Source: Rhodococcus sp. Leaf278 (GTDB taxonomy: Bacteria > Actinomycetota > Actinomycetes > Mycobacteriales > Mycobacteriaceae). From it: a stretch of DNA of 64,000 nt. The notes below the pieces were generated by a model. That model saw only the letters and a program-made list of their open reading frames with translations. It was not told where the DNA came from and made no database searches. How positions within the stretch are numbered: the first letter of the stretch is position 1; each line of letters starts with the position of its first letter. Shown here piece by piece: positions 8,475-18,121 of this stretch. The stretch covers positions 123,328-187,327 of the forward strand of contig NZ_LMRR01000010.1 in the NCBI RefSeq assembly GCF_001426085.1. Direction: 5' to 3'. Position numbers and translations under genes: made by a program.

Positions 8475-9259
8475 ACAAGGTGGAAGTGACTCGGGTCTTT
8501 CCAGCGTTCGGCCGGGCCGTGTTGGGCCTGTGGTTCCTGCTGCCGCTGATTCCGGTTGTCCTGTGGGCCATCAGTAATCGCTGGTCGTTTCCCGGGCCGG
8601 TTCCCCAGGAATGGGGATTCGACGGCGTCCGCAGCGCCCTCGACGCCGGGGGTGCCGATGCGTTCGTGCGATCGACCATGCTCGCTCTCGCCGTCGCCGC
8701 CATCGCAACGCCATTGGGCGCGTTGGCGGCTCGCGCACTCGTGAACGGTACCGTGCGTTTCCCCGCTCTGGTGGCCGGCGTTCTCTTCGCTCCGCTGGCC
8801 TTGCCGCCGTTCGCCGTAGCGTTGGGACTCGATGTCCTGGTGCTGCGCTCGCGCATTCCGAGCACGGTGGCGGTGATCGCGCTGCTGACCGTTGCGGCCA
8901 TTCCGTATACGACGTATCTGATGCGAGTGGCATTCGGCGCGTATGACATCGGCTACGAGGAGGAGGCGCGCACACTCGGTGCGTCGAATGCCATGGTTCT
9001 GCGGCGGATTCGCATTCCGCTGCTGGCTCCGGCGTTGGCGGGGGCGGCGTTGCTCGCCTTCCTCGTGGCGTGGAGCGACTACGTGATCACGCTGTTGATC
9101 GGCGGGGGCAGACTGGTCACCGTGCCCATTCTCGTTGCCTCATTCGCTGCCGGCGCTGGTAACGATTCCGTGGTGGCTGCGCTGTCGGTAGCCGCCGTCG
9201 TGCCGCCGTTGTTGCTGGTGCTCATGCTGGCCCGGTTGCGTCGTAGGAGTGCCCGATGA
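8471..9259 (+). CDS. YnjC-type ABC transporter permease, second subunit
   Basis: A 262-aa permease with six predicted helices and a clear EAA loop, EEEARTLGASNAMVLRRIRIPLL, before the last two helices. ATG at 8471 overlaps the previous stop as ATGA, so it is coupled to the first permease. The two would form the translocation channel as a heterodimer powered by the ATPase downstream. The substrate is unknown; size and layout resemble iron, thiamine and polyamine importers of the same superfamily. Confidence 0.88.
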   Translation: MNKVEVTRVFPAFGRAVLGLWFLLPLIPVVLWAISNRWSFPGPVPQEWGFDGVRSALDAGGADAFVRSTMLALAVAAIATPLGALAARALVNGTVRFPALVAGVLFAPLALPPFAVALGLDVLVLRSRIPSTVAVIALLTVAAIPYTTYLMRVAFGAYDIGYEEEARTLGASNAMVLRRIRIPLLAPALAGAALLAFLVAWSDYVITLLIGGGRLVTVPILVASFAAGAGNDSVVAALSVAAVVPPLLLVLMLARLRRRSAR

Positions 9260-10287
9260 GCGTCGAACTATCCGTTCGCGGACTCACGAAAGTCCATGCC
9301 GGTCAAGCGGGTGCGGCTCTGGATTCGTTGGATCTCACCGTGTCACCGGGATCCTGCACGGCGATTCTCGGGCCGTCGGGCTCAGGCAAGAGCACTGCGC
9401 TACGGCTTATCGCGGGACTGGACTCACCCACTGCCGGCACCGTGCGCATCGACGGCCGTGAGGTGAACGGCGTTGCGGCCGAGAACCGCGGGGTGGGGAT
9501 GGTGTTCCAGCGTCCGATGTTGTTCCCACACATGAGCGTGCTGGACAACATCGGTTTCGCATACCGAGCGGCCGGGGAGAGTCGCAAGCGGTCGCGCGAA
9601 CGTGCCCGGGAGTACCTCGACCTGGTTCATCTGGGTGATATCGGGGATCGCGCGGTCTCCGAGGTGTCGGGCGGGCAGGCCCAGCGGGTGGCGTTGGCGC
9701 GTTCACTCGCTGGATCCCCGCGAGTGCTGTTGTTGGACGAGCCCTTCAGCGCTTTGGACCCGGTGCTGCGCACCGAGATGCATGACCTGGTTCGCGAATT
9801 GCGTTCGTCGCTCGATCAGACCCTGCTGCTCGTCACCCACGATCAGCAGGAAGCGGCCGTGCTGGCCGATTCCGTGGCGGTGCTTATCGACGGTCGATTG
9901 GAGCATCACTCCGATATCGCGACCGCCTACACGCGACCGAGCACGCTGGCAGTGTCGCGACTGATGGGTGGGATGAACGAAATCGCGGGGCAGTGGGATG
10001 GAGTTGGGATGCATCGGTCCGAGCTGGGTGAGCTTGAGGTCGACGGTCTGGATCTGCCGTCAGGGCCGGCCGTGTTATTGCTGCGGCACGAGCTGATTCG
10101 GTTGGGGGACGGCGATATCCGAGGTGTGGTTTCGGCATTGCGGCCGACGGGTTTTCGTAGTATCGCGGACGTGAGTGTGGGGTCGACAGTGGTGAAGGTG
10201 GAGCTGGCGGCGGGGTCTTCAGTGGCGGTGGGAGACGTTGTTGCGTTGGACCTTGCTGTTGACGCGAGATTTGTTATTGAACGTTGA
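9256..10287 (+). CDS. YnjD-type ABC transporter ATP-binding protein
   Basis: A 343-aa importer ATPase. Walker A is GPSGSGKST (residues 39-47), the Q-loop lies in GMVFQRPMLFPHMSVLDN, the signature is VSGGQAQRVALARSLA, Walker B is VLLLDEPFSALDP and the switch histidine is in LLVTHDQQEAAVLAD. About 110 C-terminal residues form a TOBE-like regulatory domain. ATG overlaps the previous stop as ATGA. It ends the four-gene operon and is followed by a stem-loop at 10399-10420. Confidence 0.93.
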   Translation: MSVELSVRGLTKVHAGQAGAALDSLDLTVSPGSCTAILGPSGSGKSTALRLIAGLDSPTAGTVRIDGREVNGVAAENRGVGMVFQRPMLFPHMSVLDNIGFAYRAAGESRKRSRERAREYLDLVHLGDIGDRAVSEVSGGQAQRVALARSLAGSPRVLLLDEPFSALDPVLRTEMHDLVRELRSSLDQTLLLVTHDQQEAAVLADSVAVLIDGRLEHHSDIATAYTRPSTLAVSRLMGGMNEIAGQWDGVGMHRSELGELEVDGLDLPSGPAVLLLRHELIRLGDGDIRGVVSALRPTGFRSIADVSVGSTVVKVELAAGSSVAVGDVVALDLAVDARFVIER

Positions 10288-10398
10288 GGTAATGACATTT
10301 CCCGTGCGGGACACAACCCAGCAATCATCCAGGTCGAATGAAGTCAAGCGACGTGAGCCGCACGGCGAATCCCAAGACGCGCAAACGACAGTTTCCGC

Positions 10399-10420
10399 AC
10401 CGTCAACCTTTCTTGACGGT
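10399..10420. terminator. Stem-loop between convergent genes
   Basis: A perfect 8-bp inverted repeat, ACCGTCAA and TTGACGGT, around the six-base loop CCTTTC. It lies between the end of the ABC operon and the end of the convergent HEPN-like gene and could terminate either. There is no long T-run, which is usual in actinobacteria. An alternative is an operator or an island-boundary sequence. Confidence 0.45.
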
Positions 10421-10464
10421 TGTCCCTTACATTGTCAGTGCGGGATGCTGAGAGCGCATTCGAC

Positions 10465-10872
10465 TCAGGAATTGAACAAGTCTTTGAGCGTAGCTTTTCG
10501 TCTCAGGTCGTCGGCACGCTGCACTTCTGCGAGTCGTCGTTGGTCCATGACGGTTTGCACGTCAGTCCCCGACATGGCAGAGGTGACGGCATGGCTCAAC
10601 GCTTGCAGCGATAGCGCCCGGGCGAAGTCCACTACTGAGTCGCATGCGGAGGGCGAAAGCGGCCCTCCGTGGATCGCTGCATTGCGGGTGCGTGTGAGTC
10701 GGGCTACTCGGGCGTCGACCCGACGTTCTTCTTGGTCGAAGGCATCTTGAATCGATCGACCCGAGCTTAGTATGTGCTCTACTTCGCGGAGTCGCCGAAT
10801 GAGTGGGTGCTTCGTATAGATGGTTTTCAGGTCTGCGATGTAGCCCAGCGCCTTCAGTCGGTCAAAGCTCAT
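10465..10872 (-). CDS. HEPN-like small helical protein, function unknown
   Basis: A 135-aa, mainly helical protein. Its central RNAAIHGG (Arg63 to His68, an R-x4-H pattern) fits the RNase motif of HEPN-fold proteins, which are common in toxin-antitoxin and abortive-infection systems. ATG at 10872 directly follows an in-frame TAG and is three bases after the stop of a shifted reading frame that extends the upstream 477-aa gene. The HEPN assignment rests on one motif and the defence-like context, so it is tentative. Confidence 0.5.
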   Translation of the reverse strand: MSFDRLKALGYIADLKTIYTKHPLIRRLREVEHILSSGRSIQDAFDQEERRVDARVARLTRTRNAAIHGGPLSPSACDSVVDFARALSLQALSHAVTSAMSGTDVQTVMDQRRLAEVQRADDLRRKATLKDLFNS

Positions 10873-10958
10873 TCCCTATGTACCGCCTTCGACTTCGTCG
10901 CGGATCGTGTCGAGGACAGGTTGAGGTGACGCTGTAGGAGACGTGTCCGGGAGGGTTC

Positions 10959-12392
10959 TTACGATTGCTTCGAACGTCGTCTGGGTGGCGCGCTCCAGAA
11001 AGCCAACCTGGTGTATTCCTCAGCGAGGTAGGACTTCACGAACCGGTACCACTTGTCGGTGGCACGGGTTGCCCACGTGTTGAGGTGTTCGATGGCTCGT
11101 ACCGCCGCCATGACAATCGACTCGGAATCGTCGGCCGACTCGATCTGGTCGATCAGGAGGTGAACGGGCCGTAGGCGGCCAGCTACTTCGGATGTGATGG
11201 TGTATCCAGAATCGGAAAGAGCATCCAAATTGGCAGCCGTACAGTCATTTTCCGGGAAAATGGTGGTCTTCCGGCGGCGTTTGGGACCCCAGTCGAGACC
11301 CGGCATCCTGCCCTGGCCGAATAGGAGCTCGCCGTTGAGGACCCTCCAAGTGTCCTTGGATGGACGGGTGAGGGTCAACAGGGCATCGAGGTGAGCGCGG
11401 GCTTCTGCCCCCGCGAGATGCGGTTCGGCGGAGGGGACCACCACTCGCGCGTACACGAGCCCTGGTTTGTGCTCAATACCTGTGTACTCGTCTATCTCCC
11501 CCGACTGCTGAAAGCTGCTGATCCGATCAGTCAGGAGTTCCTCGGGTACCACGGGAAATAGTTGGCGGGCCACGGCGTGGTCGATGATCCCACCGGCCAG
11601 CACTTGAGCTGGGTAGAAGGTGATGTTGTCGTGTGTCAGGCAGCTGAGCGCACGGGTGTATGCGTCTGCGATTCGGAACCACACCACCGACTCAGTACGT
11701 TGCGCTCGTCGCACGATCCAACATTCAGATAGGTCTATTCGTCCAGGGTCATCGAGACCGGTAGGACGTGACTGGTGGCGCGGGTCGAACTCAAAAGCTT
11801 TGTCCCCCAACGCGTGCTGGGCTCGGCTCACCCGATGGCCGTAATCGAAAAGAATGCCGACTGCGGTTTGGGATGTTCCCCAAGGCCCGTCATCCTGTCG
11901 CCTGTGTCTGATCAGCGCAAAGAGATTGTCCCGCAGGAACGCGATGCGGTCGTACGGGTAGACGAGATGGTCGTCGTTTTTGCACGCTTCTACCAGGTCA
12001 CGCCACGACGAGAGAATGACGATGTCTTCGTCGAGGAGGTCATGCAGCGCTATCGCGTAGCGGGTAACGAGAGCACGTTTGGTGTCGTCGACTACAGGGT
12101 TCTTTCCGTTACGCGGGATGAACAGTTCGTTCCGGATGGCGTCGAGGATCGCCGTGATCGGTGTCGTGAGAATACCTGCCATCTTGGGACCCAGGTATTT
12201 GAGGGCGTCGCCGAGGTCGGTGGCGAGCGACCGCCAAGTCCAGTAGTCATGCTTGCCAGGGTCCGCACAGACGTCGCAGATTTCGGAGCTGATCGCAACC
12301 AGTGTCATGTATCCAGTTGTATGAGTGATCTCTCCAGCGGTGTTGACGTGACTTTTCAGTTCTTCCAGCCAACGAGCGTGCATCTCGAACAT
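10959..12392 (-). CDS. Hypothetical 477-aa protein, probable C-terminal frameshift
   Basis: I do not recognise the family. The protein is soluble, of mixed composition and without obvious catalytic motifs; an early DVCADPGKHDYW stretch is cysteine/histidine-bearing. The start at 12392 has AGGA six bases upstream. The last 13 residues are arginine/serine-rich and look like out-of-frame sequence. Shifting by -1 at the AAA run (10999-11001 on the plus strand) reads on for 41 convincing codons, FLERATQTTFEAIV to DTIRDEVEGGT, stopping at 10876, three bases before the HEPN-like start. That gives a 505-aa product. Confidence 0.6.
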   Translation of the reverse strand: MFEMHARWLEELKSHVNTAGEITHTTGYMTLVAISSEICDVCADPGKHDYWTWRSLATDLGDALKYLGPKMAGILTTPITAILDAIRNELFIPRNGKNPVVDDTKRALVTRYAIALHDLLDEDIVILSSWRDLVEACKNDDHLVYPYDRIAFLRDNLFALIRHRRQDDGPWGTSQTAVGILFDYGHRVSRAQHALGDKAFEFDPRHQSRPTGLDDPGRIDLSECWIVRRAQRTESVVWFRIADAYTRALSCLTHDNITFYPAQVLAGGIIDHAVARQLFPVVPEELLTDRISSFQQSGEIDEYTGIEHKPGLVYARVVVPSAEPHLAGAEARAHLDALLTLTRPSKDTWRVLNGELLFGQGRMPGLDWGPKRRRKTTIFPENDCTAANLDALSDSGYTITSEVAGRLRPVHLLIDQIESADDSESIVMAAVRAIEHLNTWATRATDKWYRFVKSYLAEEYTRLAFWSAPPRRRSKQS

Positions 12393-12424
12393 CTGCGTCC
12401 TAAGCGATTGTTTTTAGTGGATCT

Positions 12425-12765
12425 TCAGGCCTCTGTAGCGTCCGAAGGACCGGTGTCAGTCCACTCTGCAGTCTCTAGACGCGAGCTGTCACGCCATCGA
12501 TGGACCACCGCGTCTTGGAACCACTGTTCCCCCGCAAGATCGGCGTGATCGCTGACGGTGATCTGCATCCGCGGAGCCAGCTCCTCGAACACATCACGCA
12601 TGACGGTAAACATCGCCGACACTGCGGCGCAGTCTGCGTCGTCGACGGCCCCGGTGTTCTTGGCGAGTTCTGAAGGATAGAAGGCTTTTGTCGGCTGGTC
12701 GATTATGAGGAAGCGCAGTACGGGCAGCAGGGCTAGCGAAGGGGTTGGTGTCGACTCAATTTTCG
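12425..12765 (-). pseudogene. C-terminal remnant of a DUF3732 (ABC-3C type) ATPase
   Basis: Reading the minus strand gives PVLRFLIIDQPTKAFYPSE, then MFTVMRDVFEELAPRMQITV, SDHADLAGEQWFQDAVVHRWR and a stop. This is the C-terminus of DUF3732 proteins, SMC-like ATPases of three-component ABC defence-type systems; LIIDQP is the Walker-B-like strand. Only about 110 of the usual several hundred residues remain, with no Walker A and no proper start. A 38-codon ATG frame (12733-12849) lies out of phase just upstream. The gene is truncated and presumably dead. Confidence 0.7.
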
Positions 12766-12896
12766 CCGGCTCACATGAAAGACATCGGTGGCTAGGTTTT
12801 CGCCAGGCGCTCTGGCGATTGCCGTAAGGATGTCGTTGACGGCGCGCATGATTGAGGGGGGCACACTTCGTCTCAACTCAGCTTGCGCTCTGCAGC

Positions 12897-14126
12897 TCAC
12901 TGTCCTTGTTCGGCACTGCCGGCCTTGAGCAAGCGAACAAGAGACTCACTCATATCAATTGGTTCGACCGCGAGGGTGATGGTCTCGCCGTACTGCGCGG
13001 TTCCATAACCACTGGCCGTGGCAACCCAGCTGACCCGAACGGAATCGGTTTGCGCGGGCACTACAAGGACTATTTCGTCAGCGCCACTCGTCCACGTCAC
13101 CGGTTCTGGACGTACCTCTGGAAGGTCGATCGTCACGTGCAAGTCCTCGCCGACGTTCTCAAAATCAATGGGGTCGTCGGCCAGTCGTGGGCTCGACCAG
13201 GCGGAGGCATTCCCTTCCCACCAATTTGCAGGTTCCAAGTCCGGATCCGTGAGCTTTTCGAGGAGGTGGGTGCCCACATCCTCCTTCTCGTATCCATGTG
13301 CACCGTGGAAGGTCACGACGAGCTGGACCTTGTGCAGGAACGACTCGGCTCTGTTCCCGACGTTGAACTTAATCCCGGAGAAAGCTCTGACTGCGAGGTA
13401 ATTCGCGCTGCGCGGCCAGGCGCGCTCCATTCGGGTCCGAACGAAGGCGATCGCGCTGTCCACCTGGTCCGAAGTGGGCGGAGCGGCCGGCCCGCTAGAA
13501 CCCATTGCGCGGGCCATTATCTGAAAATGCTGTCGATCTGTCGGTGAAAGCTCTCGCGCTGCGGCTGACTTCTTCTTAATGTCCTCGATCTCCAACTCCA
13601 AGAGCGAGTCGCGTACAAGTTCGCTGTTGACGAAGAAGTGCGCAGCCCCATCGATGTCCAATGTGATGTTCAGCGGCGGCGGAGTCGCAACGATGTCAAG
13701 GTACTTCTGCCGGATTGAATGCATGTGCGGCTGATCCAGGGCGGCTGCGACCATCTCCATGTGGAACACCACAATCTCAATGTCCGCCGCGAGGGCGACC
13801 AGTTTAGCGCGATTGGAGAGCGAAACTTCCTGGTTGGTCACGAATACCATTCCGTCGGGATTGTGCGCTCGCGCCGTCGCGAGGTCGTCGAGCAGCTTCT
13901 TCTTGACGGTGGAGAAGGTTTTCGGGCCACGCGGAAAGTAGACGGCCATCACGTACCGCCGCCCGTCACGCGTACAGACGCCGTCGCGTCCACCGTCTTT
14001 GCCACCGTAGGGGTGGGAGGGGTCTAAGCGTTCGAAGCCCGCGTCCAAGAGGACCTGCGCAGCAAGCCTTTCGGAATGTTGCCCGTTGGTCCAGCGGATG
14101 TCCGATGAGTACTCGGCGCCGGCCAA
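12897..14126 (-). CDS. Hypothetical protein with nuclease-like N-terminal domain
   Basis: About 409 aa. The N-terminal 130 residues resemble a domain seen from memory in actinobacterial proteins: IRWTNGQHSERLAAQVLLDAG, DPSHPYGGKDGGRDG and RRYVMAVYFPRG. The GGxDGGRD loop followed by a beta strand suggests a restriction-endonuclease-like fold, but the E/Q-x-K half of the motif is not clear. The rest is unrecognised. No ATG is available after the upstream LysR stop; TTG at 14126 is the only reasonable in-frame start and lacks a good ribosome site. It belongs to the defence-like island. Confidence 0.6.
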   Translation of the reverse strand: MAGAEYSSDIRWTNGQHSERLAAQVLLDAGFERLDPSHPYGGKDGGRDGVCTRDGRRYVMAVYFPRGPKTFSTVKKKLLDDLATARAHNPDGMVFVTNQEVSLSNRAKLVALAADIEIVVFHMEMVAAALDQPHMHSIRQKYLDIVATPPPLNITLDIDGAAHFFVNSELVRDSLLELEIEDIKKKSAAARELSPTDRQHFQIMARAMGSSGPAAPPTSDQVDSAIAFVRTRMERAWPRSANYLAVRAFSGIKFNVGNRAESFLHKVQLVVTFHGAHGYEKEDVGTHLLEKLTDPDLEPANWWEGNASAWSSPRLADDPIDFENVGEDLHVTIDLPEVRPEPVTWTSGADEIVLVVPAQTDSVRVSWVATASGYGTAQYGETITLAVEPIDMSESLVRLLKAGSAEQGQ

Positions 14127-14146
14127 GGAGACATCGGCGCGCGGGG

Positions 14147-15031
14147 TCAGCTGCGCCGCGCTCCCATTCCCCGCGCCACCAGGTCGTCGACGAACCGGCG
14201 GGTCAGTGCGTCTGTCTGCGTTCCGACCATCACGACGACCGATCGTTGCAGCGGTGGCCGCAGCGGAGTGACAATGCCGGCGAACCGCGCGGGCAGTGCG
14301 GTGGTCGGAACGAGGGCGATTCCGAGGCCTGCGTGGGCGAGTTGAGCTGCCGTCGTGGCGTTTCGGGTATGGGTGACAGCCTCGAGCTCGACGCCGTGGG
14401 CTGTCGCGACGGAGTCGAACCACCCGCGTAGACCGTTCGACGGGTGGTAGTGCACGATCGGTCTGCCTGCGAGATCGGTCCATCGGATAGCAGGCTTGTC
14501 GGCGAGATCGAGCCCCTCCGGGATCACCGCGACGACGTCTTCCGTTCCGATCTCGTGGGTCACGCCGGTGAACTGCGTCGAGGCCGGACCGACTGCGAGG
14601 TCGATGTCGCCGTTCGAGAGTGCGTCCGCCATCGCGTCCGCACTGGTGAACTCGGTCAGATCCAGTCCGATGTGGGGGTACTTTCTCGTCCATTTTCGTA
14701 GCGTGGGCGCGAGGAGTGGGACGGTCATGCTTTCGGCGCACGCCAGTCGCAGTCGGCCTTGACGTCCCTCCGCCAACGCTCGTCCGGTCCGCACGATGCG
14801 GTCGGCAGCCGACAGTGTGGCTCGCGCGTCGTCGAGCAACGCGCGACCGGTCGGGGTCGGCCGCACCCCGCGCGGGAGCCGTTCCAGCAGCGGGGTGCCG
14901 ATTTCGGTTTCCAACGACGCCAGCTGGTGAGACAATGCGGGTTGCGAGAGATGCAACTGCGCTGCCCCCGCGGTGACGGAACCGGCGTCCACGACGGCGA
15001 CGAAGCATTCGAGGGCTCGCAGGGTCGGCAT
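14147..15031 (-). CDS. LysR-family transcriptional regulator
   Basis: A 294-aa LysR protein. The N-terminal winged helix-turn-helix is clear (AGSVTAGAAQLHLSQPALSHQLASLE, about residues 16-41), followed by the effector-binding domain starting at RLRLACAESMTVPLLAP. It is last in a co-oriented run of metabolic genes and not divergent from one, so its target is not obvious. The malic enzyme/fumarase group upstream is a candidate. Its end lies 20 bases before the TTG start of the nuclease-like gene. Confidence 0.92.
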   Translation of the reverse strand: MPTLRALECFVAVVDAGSVTAGAAQLHLSQPALSHQLASLETEIGTPLLERLPRGVRPTPTGRALLDDARATLSAADRIVRTGRALAEGRQGRLRLACAESMTVPLLAPTLRKWTRKYPHIGLDLTEFTSADAMADALSNGDIDLAVGPASTQFTGVTHEIGTEDVVAVIPEGLDLADKPAIRWTDLAGRPIVHYHPSNGLRGWFDSVATAHGVELEAVTHTRNATTAAQLAHAGLGIALVPTTALPARFAGIVTPLRPPLQRSVVVMVGTQTDALTRRFVDDLVARGMGARRS

Positions 15032-15067
15032 CGGTCGAGGGTATGCGACGTCGACAGTTCGGCGCCT

Positions 15068-15256
15068 CTAGTTGGAATCCCTCTTCAGGTAGCGGGATGT
15101 CGTCTGCACGAGCACTGTGCTGAAGAAGATGCCGATCAGCGTCAGGATCACGCCGGACCGGATGTCTCCGTCGATGAAGTTCGTGACGGCGACGACATAC
15201 GAGATCGCAGCCATGACGATGCCTGCGGCCATTCTGATCCTCGGGTCGATGTTCAT
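15068..15256 (-). CDS. Small two-helix membrane protein
   Basis: A 62-aa protein, mostly two transmembrane helices (IRMAAGIVMAAISYVVAVTNFI and GVILTLIGIFFSTVLV) with a basic C-terminus YLKRDSN. ATG at 15256 has AAAGGA ten bases upstream; an in-frame TTG lies three codons earlier. It sits between the SnoaL-type lipoprotein and LysR on the same strand. No function can be inferred. Confidence 0.6.
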   Translation of the reverse strand: MNIDPRIRMAAGIVMAAISYVVAVTNFIDGDIRSGVILTLIGIFFSTVLVQTTSRYLKRDSN

Positions 15257-15311
15257 GTGTGTCAATTCCTTTCGCGAGAATTGTTGTGCGATGGTGGCGG
15301 GCTCGATTCGG

Positions 15312-15884
15312 TCAGCCGACCGCGACGAGTTCGGCTTGTTGGAGGAAGGTGAGGTTGTCTTCTAGGTGCCAGTCCGCGTCGATGCGAGCATCGCCGACGT
15401 GCTGGATGTCGATCGCACCGAAGTCGATCGGTTGACCGGCTCCGGTGCGGCCGTCGTAGGTGCCGGTGAAATGACCCCGGAAGATCAACCGTGCGGTGAA
15501 GGTGTCGCCGGTGACGTACAGATCGGCGAGCTCGCACGTCAGGTCGGGAACCGCAGCGCGGAACGTGTTCGACGCCGCGACGGGTCCGGCCGGGCCCTGC
15601 GGGCGTCCCGGCGGCAGCGTGTTGTCGACGAAGCCGGGGTCCACTGCTCGGTCGAGGTACGCGGTGTCGCCGGTGTTCCAGAACGTGTACAGCGTCTGCG
15701 CGATACGAACGACCTCGCGGGTTCGGTCCGTGACCGGTGCGTCGCCGACGTTCACTGTGCCCGGCGCGACCAGGTCGACCGCAGAATCCACCAGAGGCTG
15801 ATCGGTGGTCATGGTGCCGGTGGAACATGCCACCATTGGCAGCGTCACGGCTACCAGTGCAGCCATTGCCGTGAGGAGTTTCAT
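15312..15884 (-). CDS. SnoaL-like (NTF2-fold) lipoprotein
   Basis: A 190-aa exported protein whose signal peptide ends in a lipobox (LPMVACS). The mature part has the SnoaL/polyketide-cyclase-like pattern: VRIAQTLYTFWNTGDTAYLDRAVDPGFVDNTLPPG, then VPDLTCELADLYVTGDTFTARLIFRGHFTG. NTF2-fold proteins bind hydrophobic ligands and some are isomerases or cyclases. Its ATG overlaps the stop of the SDR gene by four bases, so the two are coupled. Confidence 0.8.
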   Translation of the reverse strand: MKLLTAMAALVAVTLPMVACSTGTMTTDQPLVDSAVDLVAPGTVNVGDAPVTDRTREVVRIAQTLYTFWNTGDTAYLDRAVDPGFVDNTLPPGRPQGPAGPVAASNTFRAAVPDLTCELADLYVTGDTFTARLIFRGHFTGTYDGRTGAGQPIDFGAIDIQHVGDARIDADWHLEDNLTFLQQAELVAVG

Positions 15885-16579
15885 GCCAACCGCCCTCCCC
15901 CGTCGACGTGCAGGGTGACGCCGGTGACGAAGGTGTTCGTCAGCAAAGACAGTGCAGCGGCGGCGATGTCGGACGGTTGGCCGACTCTGCGGGCGGGGTT
16001 GGTGCGTGCAGTGTCCGCGAACAGCGTCTCCTTGCCTGATCCCATGGAGTCCCAGGCCCCCGAGTCCACGATGCCGGGTGACAGGGCGTTGACGCGGACG
16101 GGTGCAAGTTCGACCGCGAGTGCTTCGGTCAGGAACGCCACCGCGCCGTTCGTCGTCGCCATCACCGACAGGCCGGGTGCGGGTTTCCAGGCGGCGACGC
16201 CGGAGAAGAACAGGAACGAGCCCCCCTCGCGCACCTGCGGTGAGAAGTGCTTGGCCAACAGGATCGGCCCGATCACTTTGGCGTCGAACGCATGTCGTAT
16301 GGCACCCGGGTCCAGTTCCGTGATGGGCCCGTTCGCGTGATCTGCTGCGAGACTGACGACGTGGTCCACCGCGCCGACCGACGTGGCAGCTAGCGCAATG
16401 GATGACTCGTCCCCGAGATCGATCGTCACCGCACTCGCCCCCGGACCGAGTTCCGAGACTGCGGCATCGAGTGAATCGCGGTGTCGCCCAGCGAGGATGA
16501 CTTCGCCGCCGCGGTCGAGAACGGCCGACGCGATCGACCGTCCGATTCCCGAGGCTCCACTGACCAGAAGTACGCGCAT
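15881..16579 (-). CDS. SDR-family protein with degenerate active site
   Basis: A 232-aa short-chain dehydrogenase/reductase fold. The nucleotide-binding loop is VSGASGIG (the first glycine of TGxxxGxG is Ser7), and the C-terminal SPGIVDSG and VTGVTLHVDGGG blocks are standard. The catalytic YxxxK is missing: by alignment with Ser126 the tyrosine and lysine fall on Met140 and Asn144 (VMATTNGA). It is therefore probably not an active dehydrogenase, and may be a binding or regulatory paralogue. It is coupled to the SnoaL lipoprotein through an ATGA overlap. Confidence 0.85.
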   Translation of the reverse strand: MRVLLVSGASGIGRSIASAVLDRGGEVILAGRHRDSLDAAVSELGPGASAVTIDLGDESSIALAATSVGAVDHVVSLAADHANGPITELDPGAIRHAFDAKVIGPILLAKHFSPQVREGGSFLFFSGVAAWKPAPGLSVMATTNGAVAFLTEALAVELAPVRVNALSPGIVDSGAWDSMGSGKETLFADTARTNPARRVGQPSDIAAAALSLLTNTFVTGVTLHVDGGGRLA

Positions 16580-16655
16580 CGAGGAGATCCTTTCGTTGTG
16601 GTGTGCGTTCGGAATTCAGTCAAGCAAGAATTCGACCATCGAACAATCGATGCTT

Positions 16656-18092
<1,437 letters not shown>

Positions 18093-18121
18093 CGTGGGAA
18101 TCGACGGCTCACCGTGGTTGC

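Noticed and set aside
12852..13547. 231-codon plus-strand frame
   Set aside because: Opposite the well-supported nuclease-like gene, without any recognisable domain.
14126..15008. N-terminal extension of the nuclease-like gene to 703 codons
   Set aside because: It lies in an alternative frame of the clear LysR gene, which stops at 14147; the extension is arginine-rich noise.
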